NCBI RefSeq assembly: GCF_016219575.1
Contig: NZ_JACRMG010000037.1
Coordinates: 92,127-156,126 of the forward strand
Reading direction: 5' to 3'
Source of the DNA: Bradyrhizobium sp.
GTDB lineage: Bacteria > Pseudomonadota > Alphaproteobacteria > Rhizobiales > Xanthobacteraceae
Length of the DNA stretch: 64,000 bases
The position numbers were made by a program, and so were the translations under genes. Numbering within the stretch: the first letter of the stretch is position 1; each line of letters starts with the position of its first letter. Shown here in pieces: positions 33,226 through 41,960 of the stretch. The notes beneath the pieces were generated by a model. It searched no databases and had not been told where the DNA came from. It saw only the letters and a program-made list of their open reading frames with translations.

Positions 33226-35544
33226 CTAGCGCGTGTCCTCTGTCCCGGCCGAATGCCGCAGCGTCCAGTCGCGCCAGGTCAGGAAGTCGAGGCCGAGCAG
33301 GCTGTAGTCGACCTGCAGGTATCCGTCGTCTCCTTGCGAGACCGCCGCTGGAACGCGCGGTGCCACTTGCTGTGCCATGACCCCGACATAGACCGTATCG
33401 TCGCCGATGTAGCGATAGCGATAAAGTTCGATGCCGTGTTCCGTGACGCCAAGCCGGTGGATGTCCTGCTTGAGCCCTATGTCGGACGGAATCCTGATGT
33501 TGCTTGCCGCATTGGATGCAGCGGAACCGGCAGCCCTGGATGCGGCCGACGATGCTGCCTTGCTCGCGGCGTTCGAGGCGGCATTCGATGCCGCGGTAGC
33601 CGCAGCCCGGCTGGCGGCGTTCGATGCAGCCCGGCTGGCCGCGCCAGAGGCGGCGGAAGACGCCGCTGCGGCCGCAGCCCTGCTTGCAGCCGCCGAAGCG
33701 GCGCTGCTTGCAGCCTGCGAGACCGCGCTGCTCACCGCATTGCTGACCGCCTGGTTGACAACGTTGCCCACGGTCGTGCTGACGACGTTACTGACGACGT
33801 TGCTGACGTTCTGCTGCACGCGCGCGACGGTTTGCCGGTATTCGCGGTTGCGCGCCTTTTCCTTCTCAGACTTCGTGTACGCCGAGACCAGCAAGCCGCG
33901 CTTGCGGGCATCGTCCACCGCGTCCTGCATGCAACCCTTCGGATGGCCCTTGAGTCGGCAAAGCTGGAAACGGAGTTGAACCAGATCGGGATATTTGCCG
34001 GTGGCGGCAACGCATGAGCTGGCGTCGCCGCTGAAACAAAGGTTCACCTCGTTGTCCTGCGCGGTCCGCAACATCAACTCCGTCGAGTTGACGCGCCGCA
34101 GGCCGACATCGCTGTTGCCGGGAATGCGGTTATGGCGCTGGCTCGGATATTTCTGGGCAAAGCTGCCGACGACGTTCTTGTCGCGGGAGTCCTTGAGCAC
34201 GTCCCAGACCTTCTCCACGGAATCCTGATCTTTCGTCGTGGCTTCCGGAGAGGCCGCCGCAAGCTGGTAGGTCGAGGCCGGCGGCTTGGGCAGGTCGACG
34301 CCGCCCGCGTCGGATTTCTTGCGGCCGGGCTGGGCTTCGAGCGAGGCAAGCGTCACGCGCGCGCTCTCGACGTTGTCGCTGTAGGGATAGAGATCGAGGA
34401 ACGCCCGGTAGGCCGCGACCGAGTTCTGCTTCTGGACGATGGTCCAGGCGAATTTCTCGGCGCCTTCGAGTTGCGCAACGCGATCGTTGACTTCGGCAAC
34501 ATGCGTGCTGGCCGGGAACTGCTGGGCAAAGCGCCGCAGCGTCGCGATCTCGCTGGTCGAGCGCACGAAAGTCCATGCCACGCGCTCGGCCTCGGCCTCG
34601 GCATTGGCGGCGGCCACGGCCGCATCGCCTTTCAGATAGATCTCTTCGCTGGAAAGCGTGCCGTAGACCGCGGGCTCCTGGGTCCTTGTCTCGCGCACGA
34701 CGTCGTCGTGCACGTTGCGGAACACGTAGTTGATTTCGAGGCCGGGCGTTTCGACGTGGCGCAGCAACGAGCCGGAGTAGGGGCTGTTGCGCCCCGTGCC
34801 GTCATTGGCCGTCGTTCCGGCGGCGGCGGCGAAGGCCACCAGCACGTTGTCATTGATCTCGACCGGCACGAGTCCGCGCGCGGCGGGTTCGACCGGAATC
34901 ATCGTGGCGGCAGCAGGCTTTTTGGCGGCGCTCTTCGAGCCCTTGCCGGCATCCTTGGTGCTCTTCGCCAGCGACCGGCTGGCGGCGGCGTTGGAGGCCG
35001 TGAAGGGATCGTTGCGGCAGGCATCGAGGATCACCAGCCCGATGAGCTTCGGCATCACCGAGATGTCGATCAGGGTCTCGAGGTTGATCGCCTCGGCATA
35101 TACGTCCAGTTCGGACTTGATCTCGGCGTCGACGGGAATCAGCCAGTTCTTTCCGTCGATCTCGACACCGTGGCCGGCATAGAAGATCACCGCCTTGTCC
35201 GCGGTCTTGGCGGCATTGCCGAAATCGATCAGCGCGCGGCGGAATTCCCTGTAGTCGAGATTGTCGACGTGCTTGACGGCAAAGCCCAGCCGCTGCAGCG
35301 AGGCGGCCATGTCGGCGGCGTCATTCACGGGGTTGGGGAGAGGCGGAACCTTGAGATAGGCGCTGTTGCCGACGACCAGCGCGATCTTTTCTTCAGCCGT
35401 CGCCAGCCCGGTATTGGCGATGAACATCATCGTCAGTGCCAGGGCGAACAGGAGCCCGCGGTGGCTTTTGGTGGCAGCCTGTCTGTGAGCCTTGTCACTG
35501 AACCCGCTGCCGGTTCTCGCGCTTGTAATCGACCTGAACATCAT
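33226..35544 (-). CDS. Exported caspase-family protein with Ala-rich stalk and S74 chaperone domain
   Basis: A 772-residue protein. A signal anchor/peptide (LLFALALTMMFIANTGLATA) precedes a caspase-like domain with an intact dyad: H125 in FYAGHGVEIDG and C176 in VILDACRNDPF. A middle region of about 250 residues holds helical repeats and a small Cys-containing part; then comes a long Ala/Ser-rich stretch of SAAS/RAAS-type repeats (about residues 600-690) and a C-terminal peptidase S74 / intramolecular chaperone domain (SDIGLKQDIHRLG; YVGVMAQQVAP; DGYLQVDYSLLG). S74 domains trimerise and self-cleave in phage tail fibres. It is the first gene of a two-gene unit with the pseudocaspase. M2 may be the real start. 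Confidence 0.88.
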   Translation of the reverse strand: MMFRSITSARTGSGFSDKAHRQAATKSHRGLLFALALTMMFIANTGLATAEEKIALVVGNSAYLKVPPLPNPVNDAADMAASLQRLGFAVKHVDNLDYREFRRALIDFGNAAKTADKAVIFYAGHGVEIDGKNWLIPVDAEIKSELDVYAEAINLETLIDISVMPKLIGLVILDACRNDPFTASNAAASRSLAKSTKDAGKGSKSAAKKPAAATMIPVEPAARGLVPVEINDNVLVAFAAAAGTTANDGTGRNSPYSGSLLRHVETPGLEINYVFRNVHDDVVRETRTQEPAVYGTLSSEEIYLKGDAAVAAANAEAEAERVAWTFVRSTSEIATLRRFAQQFPASTHVAEVNDRVAQLEGAEKFAWTIVQKQNSVAAYRAFLDLYPYSDNVESARVTLASLEAQPGRKKSDAGGVDLPKPPASTYQLAAASPEATTKDQDSVEKVWDVLKDSRDKNVVGSFAQKYPSQRHNRIPGNSDVGLRRVNSTELMLRTAQDNEVNLCFSGDASSCVAATGKYPDLVQLRFQLCRLKGHPKGCMQDAVDDARKRGLLVSAYTKSEKEKARNREYRQTVARVQQNVSNVVSNVVSTTVGNVVNQAVSNAVSSAVSQAASSAASAAASRAAAAAASSAASGAASRAASNAASRAAATAASNAASNAASKAASSAASRAAGSAASNAASNIRIPSDIGLKQDIHRLGVTEHGIELYRYRYIGDDTVYVGVMAQQVAPRVPAAVSQGDDGYLQVDYSLLGLDFLTWRDWTLRHSAGTEDTR

Positions 35545-35812
35545 CCTGCCCGTGAAATGCTACGGCATCGAAAATTGATCGCTTGGAAACATCGAACGCA
35601 GGCGTCTCGATTTCATTATAATACAATGGCGGACGAATGTATCTTTCTGAAGGATATGCGCGATTGGCCGCAAATTGCGGAACCGGCGCGGCGCGCCGAT
35701 CCCGGCGTGCGCGCGACCGGAAGCTGCACGCCGTGATTGCGCTTGCCGGGTGGATCAAGACCCAGGGCGCCGAAACCGCCGCCGATGCTTTCGTTATGAT
35801 CGGAGTAACTCC

Positions 35813-36076
35813 ATGACACCCTCGTTGAACTTCTGCCGGACCTTGCTTTTCGGTCTGTGTCTCACCCTGCCAATCGCGAGCGTCGGACGCTGCGAGGATC
35901 CTGCGAAGGCATCTCGGGATACCATTATTCAAGGCGTGCGCGACGATGTGCGCCGGAAGATCAGGGAGCGCGAGGCCAATCCCCCGGCGGCTCAACCCGA
36001 TGCGCAAACTGCGGGTAGTGGCGCCGATGCAACGAAGCCGTCGCCGGGCAAGTCGAGCAAAGACCAACATAACTAG
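35813..36076 (+). CDS. Small secreted protein
   Basis: An 87-residue protein with a signal peptide (LLFGLCLTLPIASVGRC) and a charged helix (RDTIIQGVRDDVRRKIRERE) followed by a disordered Pro/Ala/Ser tail. GGAG precedes the ATG. The helix resembles the segment just after the signal peptide of the outer-membrane protein downstream (IISNTIQSILQNVRDQIQRR), which suggests a functional link. Divergent from the caspase gene. Confidence 0.6.
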   Translation: MTPSLNFCRTLLFGLCLTLPIASVGRCEDPAKASRDTIIQGVRDDVRRKIREREANPPAAQPDAQTAGSGADATKPSPGKSSKDQHN

Positions 36077-36223
36077 CTGATTTGCTGGAGGTATTGTTCG
36101 GAGCTCGGCTTTGGGCGTCAGATTGTATTACCAATTCATTAAAACTGTGCTTTTTCGGCACTATCGAGTTTGCCCCCGACTTGTTTATTTTACGGCGTAA
36201 TTTCGAGTCTTTTGGGGGCGCGA

Positions 36224-37333
36224 ATGATTTTCAATAAATATTCCAAGGCTTTACTGGCGACTGCGGCGCTGCTGGCCATCACGTCCCAGCCCGCTGCGGC
36301 GCAGTATTCGGGCGACGTGCAGCAGCAGATCATCAGCAACACCATTCAGAGCATTCTGCAGAATGTCCGCGATCAGATTCAGCGGCGCAGGCTCGTTGCG
36401 CCGCCCGGCAGGCTGCAATTCAGCGGCGAGGAGGGCGAGTTCAACAGTCGCGATCCTTTTGCCGCGAACGGCATGGGCAATCCGTTCGGCGCGCTCGCCT
36501 ATGCGAAGGCGCCCGCCATGGCGGTCGCACCGGTGGCGCAATGGCTGTATGGCGCGAACCTCGTCACCAGCGTCGACAAGGCGGTCAGCCTCAACACCGA
36601 GATCCACACCTGGACGGTGACCGGCGCGTTCGACGTCACCAAGATCGGCATCTTCACTGCGACCGACGCCCTGACTTTCATCGGCACGGGATCGCACACC
36701 TGGTCGCGCACGTACAATGTGGCGCCTGTGCCGTGGTTTGACGGATCGATCCCGTCGACATCGGGTACGTTGTCGTACCTGAATGGCGGTTTCTCCGCCG
36801 ATTTCACCGTTCTGGCGATGTGGACGCGCAATTCGCTGGTCAATGCGCCGGCTCTCGCCGTTGCTCCGCCCGACTCCAGCACGGCCTCCTACACCGGCAA
36901 CGCCCAGTACCGCTTTGACTTCCCGTATTCGGTTTGGTTCGAGCCGACCGCCGGCGTGACCTATACAGAGGTCTTTACCGCCAACTTCGGCACCAAGATT
37001 GCGGACACCACCGAGGTGCATGGCGGCGGCCGCGTTGGCACCGAGATGAAATGGATGGGCTTCACCGTGCAGCCGACGCTGTCGGGCCAGGTGTACAAGA
37101 TCGTCGACGCCAACATCGTGGGCGGCCTCGTCGGACCCAATATTCCGTTTGTGGCGCCGACCTTCGCCAATCTGGGCGGCCGCGGTTCCGCGAAGATCAC
37201 GGTGCTCTGGACGCCCAATTTCTCCAGCTATCTCGAAGGCCATGGCAGCGGCACGGCGGGAACGCAGACGGTTGGGTTCAACCCCGCTACCCAGATTTAC
37301 GGTGTCCAGGCCGGACTGCGCTACACTTGGTGA
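36224..37333 (+). CDS. Outer-membrane beta-barrel protein, autotransporter-barrel-like
   Basis: A 369-residue protein with a signal peptide (ALLATAALLAITSQPAAAQ), a helical segment (QQQIISNTIQSILQNVRDQI), then about 280 residues of alternating amphipathic strands ending in IYGVQAGLRYTW. A terminal aromatic residue preceded by alternating hydrophobics is the recognition signal of the BAM machinery. A terminator follows closely. It may be the surface partner of the neighbouring exported caspase proteins, which is inferred from position only. The exact barrel family is not certain. Confidence 0.75.
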   Translation: MIFNKYSKALLATAALLAITSQPAAAQYSGDVQQQIISNTIQSILQNVRDQIQRRRLVAPPGRLQFSGEEGEFNSRDPFAANGMGNPFGALAYAKAPAMAVAPVAQWLYGANLVTSVDKAVSLNTEIHTWTVTGAFDVTKIGIFTATDALTFIGTGSHTWSRTYNVAPVPWFDGSIPSTSGTLSYLNGGFSADFTVLAMWTRNSLVNAPALAVAPPDSSTASYTGNAQYRFDFPYSVWFEPTAGVTYTEVFTANFGTKIADTTEVHGGGRVGTEMKWMGFTVQPTLSGQVYKIVDANIVGGLVGPNIPFVAPTFANLGGRGSAKITVLWTPNFSSYLEGHGSGTAGTQTVGFNPATQIYGVQAGLRYTW

Positions 37334-37349
37334 CCTGAACATATCGAAT

Positions 37350-37384
37350 GAAAATGCCCGCCGTACCGGCGGGCATTTTTGTTT
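37350..37384 (+). terminator. Rho-independent terminator of the outer-membrane barrel gene
   Basis: Stem atgcccgccg / cggcgggcat with a 3-base loop and the tail tttttgttt, 16 bases after the stop codon. A leading aaaa run makes it likely to work in both directions. Confidence 0.85.
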
Positions 37385-37385
37385 G

Positions 37386-37671
37386 TCACAGCGAGTAAGC
37401 AGTCAAACTCTGCCATCGTCTCAACGTAGACCGAACTTCATGCGCGATGAATGGCCGCTCACGGCAGAACGGCGAACGCGCGAGGGTTGGCCCCCAGTTG
37501 CAGCGGATGCCCTTTCCTCGATGTACCATGCTGTTTCTGTGTTATATGGCGCCGACGGCGTGAGGGGACTCCGCAGGGGCACGCGTTTCCGGTGACCCTG
37601 CCGTCGTGGTTGAAATTTCAGGCCGACTCGTGCGCGAGCGGTCGTCAGCTGTTGTGAGTTCGGTCTTTCGT
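37386..37671. other. Gene-free interval
   Basis: About 290 bases between the terminator and the FAD oxidoreductase. A short open frame (MRDEWPLTAERRTRE...) lacks a ribosome site and family character, so I do not call it. The promoter of the following gene is presumably here; no clear operator is visible. Confidence 0.4.
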
Positions 37672-38895
37672 ATGCGTGTCGGGATTTTGGGTGGCGGACT
37701 TCAGGGTTGTTGCGTGGCGTTGGCACTTGCTGAACACGGCATAGATGTCACGCTGTTCGATCGCAACGAGCAACTGCTGAGCCGGACGGCGATCGCGAAC
37801 GAGGGCAAGGTCCACCTCGGTTACATGTATGCCAATGACCCCGGCTATTCGACCGCACGCATGATGATGCGGGGGGCGCTGGCGTTTGCTCCGTTTTTCG
37901 AGCGTCATCTCGGGTTGGCCGGGGACGCCATGGCTGTTTCCCGCCCCGCGGCTTATGTCGTGCACCGCGACAGCCAGCGCACGGCGGAGGACGTGTCGCA
38001 ATATCTCGCTGCCGTGCACGCGCTGATCCGCGAATCCAGCCGGCAAAGACCCGATGCCTATTTTGGCCGTGACCTCGATGCCGACCTGCGCATGTGGTCG
38101 CATGCGGAGCGCGAGGCGCACTTCGATCCGCAGGTCGCCGTGGCGGCATTTGATACGCCCGAGGTCGCCATCGATCCGGTGGCGCTGGCCGACGCGGTGC
38201 GGAGCAGGGTCAATGCCGATCGCCGGATCGCCGTCCGGACGGGGCATGAAGTCATTTCCGTCGAGGACGGCGACGGTCTCGAGGTCGTGCTGCGAGCAGG
38301 CGGAAGGGCCGCCCGCGAGCGCTTCGATCATGTCGTGAATGCGCTGTGGGAAGGACGATTCGCGATCAACGAGAAGCGCGGGCTGCTGCCTGATCGGCCA
38401 TGGATGCATCGGCTGAAATATGGCGTCAGCTTCCGCTTGCCTGAAGGCGCCGGGAAGCCGCCGAGCGCCACCTTCGTGTCCGGACCTTTCGGCGAAGTGG
38501 TCAGTTATGACGACGGATTGACGTATCTGACCTGGTATCCGGTTTGCCTGCAGGGGATATCGAGCGACATCACGCCGCCGCAATGGCCCACTTACCCGTC
38601 CGAACCGCTTCGTTCGTCGCTGTTGCAGGGCACTCTGAGCGCCATGGCCCAGTTCGTGCCAGCGCTTCGCGACCTCGCTCCGGACGAGTTGCAGGACGTT
38701 TCGGTCAAAGGCGGTGTCATCGTGGCCTGGGGCCGGACCGACATCTATGATCCCGCCAGCGAATTGCATCAGCGCTTCGCGATCGGTGTCACTTCCGCCG
38801 GTCGCTATCACTCGATCGATCCGGGCAAGCTCACGATGGCCCCTCACTTCGCCGAGGTCTGCGCCGGCCGCATCCTGCAGGACCGCGTCAGGTGA
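37672..38895 (+). CDS. FAD-dependent oxidoreductase (DAO-like)
   Basis: A 407-residue flavoprotein with an N-terminal ADP-binding Rossmann fold (VGILGGGLQGCCVALALAEHG, with the acidic end in TLFDR), then EGKVHLGYMYANDPGYSTAR, and a C-terminal flavin-contacting part (GVTSAGRYHSIDPGKLTMAP). This layout is that of D-amino-acid-oxidase-like enzymes. The start codon is not preceded by a strong ribosome site, and a GTG 66 bases upstream is possible. Its stop overlaps the GTG of a decayed glycosyltransferase, so the original operon may have served polysaccharide or sugar metabolism. The substrate is unknown. Confidence 0.78.
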   Translation: MRVGILGGGLQGCCVALALAEHGIDVTLFDRNEQLLSRTAIANEGKVHLGYMYANDPGYSTARMMMRGALAFAPFFERHLGLAGDAMAVSRPAAYVVHRDSQRTAEDVSQYLAAVHALIRESSRQRPDAYFGRDLDADLRMWSHAEREAHFDPQVAVAAFDTPEVAIDPVALADAVRSRVNADRRIAVRTGHEVISVEDGDGLEVVLRAGGRAARERFDHVVNALWEGRFAINEKRGLLPDRPWMHRLKYGVSFRLPEGAGKPPSATFVSGPFGEVVSYDDGLTYLTWYPVCLQGISSDITPPQWPTYPSEPLRSSLLQGTLSAMAQFVPALRDLAPDELQDVSVKGGVIVAWGRTDIYDPASELHQRFAIGVTSAGRYHSIDPGKLTMAPHFAEVCAGRILQDRVR

Positions 38896-39049
38896 GCGGG
38901 CCTCTGGTCACCGTCGGTGTGCCCGTATATCGCGGGCAGGACGTTCTCCCTGTCACCCAGGCCGGTTCGATCCCGCTTATCTGCAATCGACCTGGGAAAG
39001 CCTGGAAGAGAAGGTGCAGATGCGCCTGACACGCGCCTTCGCATCGTAG
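38892..39049 (+). pseudogene. Remnant of a family 2 glycosyltransferase
   Basis: The GTG (overlapping the previous stop as GTGA) opens with SGPLVTVGVPVYRGQDVL, the typical first strand and loop of a GT-A family 2 glycosyltransferase. After about 25 codons the frame becomes nonsense and stops at 39029. In another frame the sequence ends with DPAYLQSTWESLEEK and a stop at 39049, which reads like the end of a real protein. A large internal deletion that joined the two ends out of frame explains this. Confidence 0.55.
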
Positions 39050-39086
39050 ATGCGTCCAGGCCCGCCGCGGTCGAAACGTGCGCCTC

Positions 39087-39899
39087 TCATTCCGCCGCGC
39101 GCCTGTCGGGGAAGGGCGGGCGCTGGCCCTTGCGCAGCGCGCGATAATGTTCCGCGCGTTCCGGCGCATCGCTGTGGCGGACGAGGTCGGTCACCGGCGT
39201 GTAGCTCAGCATCCGGCCGCCATCGGGCAGCGCGGTGCAGGAGAAGCGCAGTACCTGGCCGTCGGCGAGGTTGATGTTGATCGGCGTGGAATCGCCCGAC
39301 CGCATCATCTCGGTGCGCGCGGCGATGAAATGGGCGAGCTGGTCCTCCGGCAACTCATAGGCCCCGGTATCGCGGCCGTGATACATCAGCGCAATGAAGG
39401 GCGGCTGGCTGTCGGCCATTTCATCGGACAGCGCGAAGTAGTCGCGGAAGGCGCGGTTGATGAATTCCGCGCGCGTGTCGGCGTCGAGCAGCACGATGCC
39501 GATGTCGACCTGGTCGAGCGCGGCGGCAAGGCGCGCGGAAGTGGCGTGATGCGCCTGTTCGGAAGCGAAGGCGTCGATCCACTTCTGCCGCAGCATGCCG
39601 GTGATGAGTGCGGTGCCGCCGGCGGTCAGCGCCAGCAACGCCATCCGCGCCACGTCGTGGGCATCGTAGCCGGGCGCCACGCGGTGATTGAGAAAGAACA
39701 GCGCGGAGAAGAGCACGGCGATGCCGGCGCTGATCATGCCGGATGCAATGCCGCTGATCGAGCTCGCCAGCGCAACGATGCAGACGAACAGCGGCGCCGG
39801 ATTGGGCACCGTGACGAAATGGCGGTCGACGAAGAAGGCGACCAGCGCCACCGAAATCGTCAGGCCAGGGCCGAGCACTGTACGCCAGTCGATCTGCAT
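39087..39899 (-). CDS. Membrane-anchored PAS protein without output domain
   Basis: A 270-residue protein with three to four membrane spans (residues about 10-105; LTISVALVAFFVDRHF, FVCIVALASSISGIASG, AGIAVLFSALFFLNHRV) in the style of the DUF4118/KdpD sensor module, followed by one PAS domain (DQVDIGIVLLDADTRAEFIN; DGGRMLSYTPVTDL). Nothing follows the PAS domain: no kinase, cyclase or GGDEF. Sensing is probable, but its output must pass by protein contact, or the gene is a truncated sensor kinase. The ATG lies in a gap of nearly 200 bases upstream. Confidence 0.75.
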   Translation of the reverse strand: MQIDWRTVLGPGLTISVALVAFFVDRHFVTVPNPAPLFVCIVALASSISGIASGMISAGIAVLFSALFFLNHRVAPGYDAHDVARMALLALTAGGTALITGMLRQKWIDAFASEQAHHATSARLAAALDQVDIGIVLLDADTRAEFINRAFRDYFALSDEMADSQPPFIALMYHGRDTGAYELPEDQLAHFIAARTEMMRSGDSTPININLADGQVLRFSCTALPDGGRMLSYTPVTDLVRHSDAPERAEHYRALRKGQRPPFPDRRAAE

Positions 39900-40094
39900 G
39901 TCGTATCCAGGGCAAAACCGGGGCAGGCAGTTTGGCGCATTCCCGCAACAGGTGTTGGATTTTCCGGCCTGTCGTTAAGGCAAGCCTGCCGCGCTCGCGC
40001 GGGTTTCGCGCTTGTTGGAATCAAATGCTATTCAAAGCCGATGGAACCCGCATTGCGCTGGCCGGTTGATGCGGGAATTTTCGAAAGGACGTCC

Positions 40095-40445
40095 ATGCCC
40101 ACGATCTCGCCGACGCTGCTGCCGGTCCTGATGCTGTTTGCCTCCAACGTGTTCATGACCTTCGCCTGGTACGGCCATCTCAAGTACAGGAATCATTCGC
40201 TGGTGCTGGTGGTCCTCGCGAGCTGGGGCATCGCCTTCTTCGAATACTGGCTGGCGGTGCCGGCCAACCGCTGGGGCAGCGCGGTCTATTCCGCGGCGCA
40301 GCTCAAGACCATCCAGGAGGTGATCACGCTGACCGTGTTTGCCGCCTTCTCGGTACTCTACCTGAAGGAGCCGCTGGCCTGGAACCACGCGCTCGGCTTC
40401 GCCTCGATCGCGTTCGGCGCGTTTTTGATTTTTCACAAGTGGTAG
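40095..40445 (+). CDS. DUF486 family small multidrug-transporter-like membrane protein
   Basis: A 116-residue inner-membrane protein with four hydrophobic spans and the DUF486 hallmarks FMTFAWYGHLKY, WGIAFFEYWLAVPANRWG, YSAAQLKTIQEVITL and FSVLYLKEPLAWNH. The family belongs to the drug/metabolite transporter fold, but no substrate is established. AAAGGAC precedes the ATG. The frame is open far upstream, but only this part has family character. Stand-alone gene. Confidence 0.88.
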   Translation: MPTISPTLLPVLMLFASNVFMTFAWYGHLKYRNHSLVLVVLASWGIAFFEYWLAVPANRWGSAVYSAAQLKTIQEVITLTVFAAFSVLYLKEPLAWNHALGFASIAFGAFLIFHKW

Positions 40446-40628
40446 AACCTTCTTGGTGAGGAGGCGCAAGGTGCCGTCTCGAACCACGATGCCCATGTCT
40501 GCGGCCATCCCTCGAGACGCGCGCTGAAGCGCGCTCTTCAGTATGAGGTCGGCATGCGCCCCCCCACCTTTCTGCTACTCAGCGGAGGAGCATCTTTGGG
40601 CTAGTAGCGGACATTCCGAGAGTGCGCT

Positions 40629-41960
40629 TCACGAAGCGGCAAAGAGCTCCCAGCGGCCCGGCAGCCCCTTGAGTTCGCACGGTCCGCGGGGGCTGAAGTT
40701 CACACCTGAGCCGGCTACGAGATCGGTTACGACGCGAGACACCAGGGTTTCGCCCGGGCGAGCCTCAGACATAATCCGTGCAGCAGTATTAACGGCGACG
40801 CCGGCGATATCATCGCCGCGCAGTTCGACTTCGCCGATGTGCAGTCCGGTACGAAGCCTGATTCCAAGTCGCGCGGTACCCCCCGACAACGCGACGGCGC
40901 ACTTGATGGCGCGCCCAGGTCCGTCAAAAGTAGCCAGGAGTCCATCGCCTGTCATCTTGATCAAACGTCCGCGATGCTGCTCGACCGTGCGGCGTGCCAG
41001 CTTGTCATGCTCATCGAGCAACCGATGCCAGTTGCTATCACCAAGAGTCACCGCCTGCCTTGTCGAGTCGACGATATCGGTAAAAAGGACAGTGGCAAGC
41101 ACGCGCTCGATTTTTTCCACGACGACTTCGCGGCGGCCGGTGACGAACTCCTCGATGTCGCCGATGATGGCCTCGATATTCTTCTGAGCCCACGGCCGAT
41201 GATCGCCGGCAGGGTACTCGATATAGCGCGCTCCAGGAATGTGGGCCGCCAGGTAACGGCCGTTGGCGACTGGCACAGCCATGTCAGCCTCGTTGTGCAG
41301 AACGAGAGCGGGCAAGCGAAGTTGGGGCAGAATGGCGCGAACGTCGATCAACGCATTCGTCTCAAGCATCGCCTGATAGGCGCTGGGACTAACGATGAGC
41401 CTCTCGCCCTTGGCCCATAGCTTGATCGCTTCAGGATCGCCGGCGAGGCTCGGAGCGAAGGCCTTCGCCGACATGCCGCTGCCCCAATACTTCACAGTGC
41501 GTATCATCTGCTCCAGTGGAAACATATGGGTGTAGTCATCGGAGTTGGTGAAACGGGCAAATCCACCATAGAGGATGAGATGGGAAACCCGCTCTGGATA
41601 GGTTGCCGAAAACAGCGCGCTCATCGCTGCTCCCTCGGAATAACCGAGCAAGGCCGCACGCGAGATACCGAGCGCTTTCATCACGGCATCCAGATCATCC
41701 ATCCGTTCATCGAGCGTGGGGCTGCCAGCAACTCGGTCAGACAAGCCCTGGCCTCGCTTGTCGAAGCTGATGACGCGCGCAAAACCGGCAAGCCGGCGCA
41801 GAAAGTCCGTGTAACCGGCCAATTCATGGAAAAACTCAATATGCGACAGCAGGCCCGGAATAATGATCAGGTCGATTGGACCATCGCCCATCACCTGATA
41901 GGCGATGCTGACGTTTCCGCTGCGCGCATAGCGGGTCTCGGGCAGCTGAAAGGGTGTCAT
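40629..41960 (-). CDS. Alpha/beta-hydrolase fused to class III adenylate/guanylate cyclase
   Basis: A 443-residue cytoplasmic protein. The N-terminal alpha/beta hydrolase (residues about 10-260) has the nucleophile elbow GYSEGAA, the oxyanion region IIPGLLSHIEFF and the late acid/His pair in LVLHNEADMAVP and AGDHRPW. A class III cyclase follows: FTDIVDSTRQAV and KMTGDGLLATFDGPG (metal Asp residues) and GVAVNTAARIMSEA. A small molecule or quorum-type ester could gate nucleotide synthesis. The start MTPFQLPE is chosen because the longer version begins with TTG. Single gene. Confidence 0.9.
   Translation of the reverse strand: MTPFQLPETRYARSGNVSIAYQVMGDGPIDLIIIPGLLSHIEFFHELAGYTDFLRRLAGFARVISFDKRGQGLSDRVAGSPTLDERMDDLDAVMKALGISRAALLGYSEGAAMSALFSATYPERVSHLILYGGFARFTNSDDYTHMFPLEQMIRTVKYWGSGMSAKAFAPSLAGDPEAIKLWAKGERLIVSPSAYQAMLETNALIDVRAILPQLRLPALVLHNEADMAVPVANGRYLAAHIPGARYIEYPAGDHRPWAQKNIEAIIGDIEEFVTGRREVVVEKIERVLATVLFTDIVDSTRQAVTLGDSNWHRLLDEHDKLARRTVEQHRGRLIKMTGDGLLATFDGPGRAIKCAVALSGGTARLGIRLRTGLHIGEVELRGDDIAGVAVNTAARIMSEARPGETLVSRVVTDLVAGSGVNFSPRGPCELKGLPGRWELFAAS

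Noticed and set aside
33500..33740. Ala-rich plus-strand frame opposite the caspase stalk (resembling an apolipoprotein-like helix protein)
   Set aside because: It is the complement of the SAAS/RAAS repeats of the caspase gene, which give Ala/Leu-rich reading in several frames; no ribosome site.
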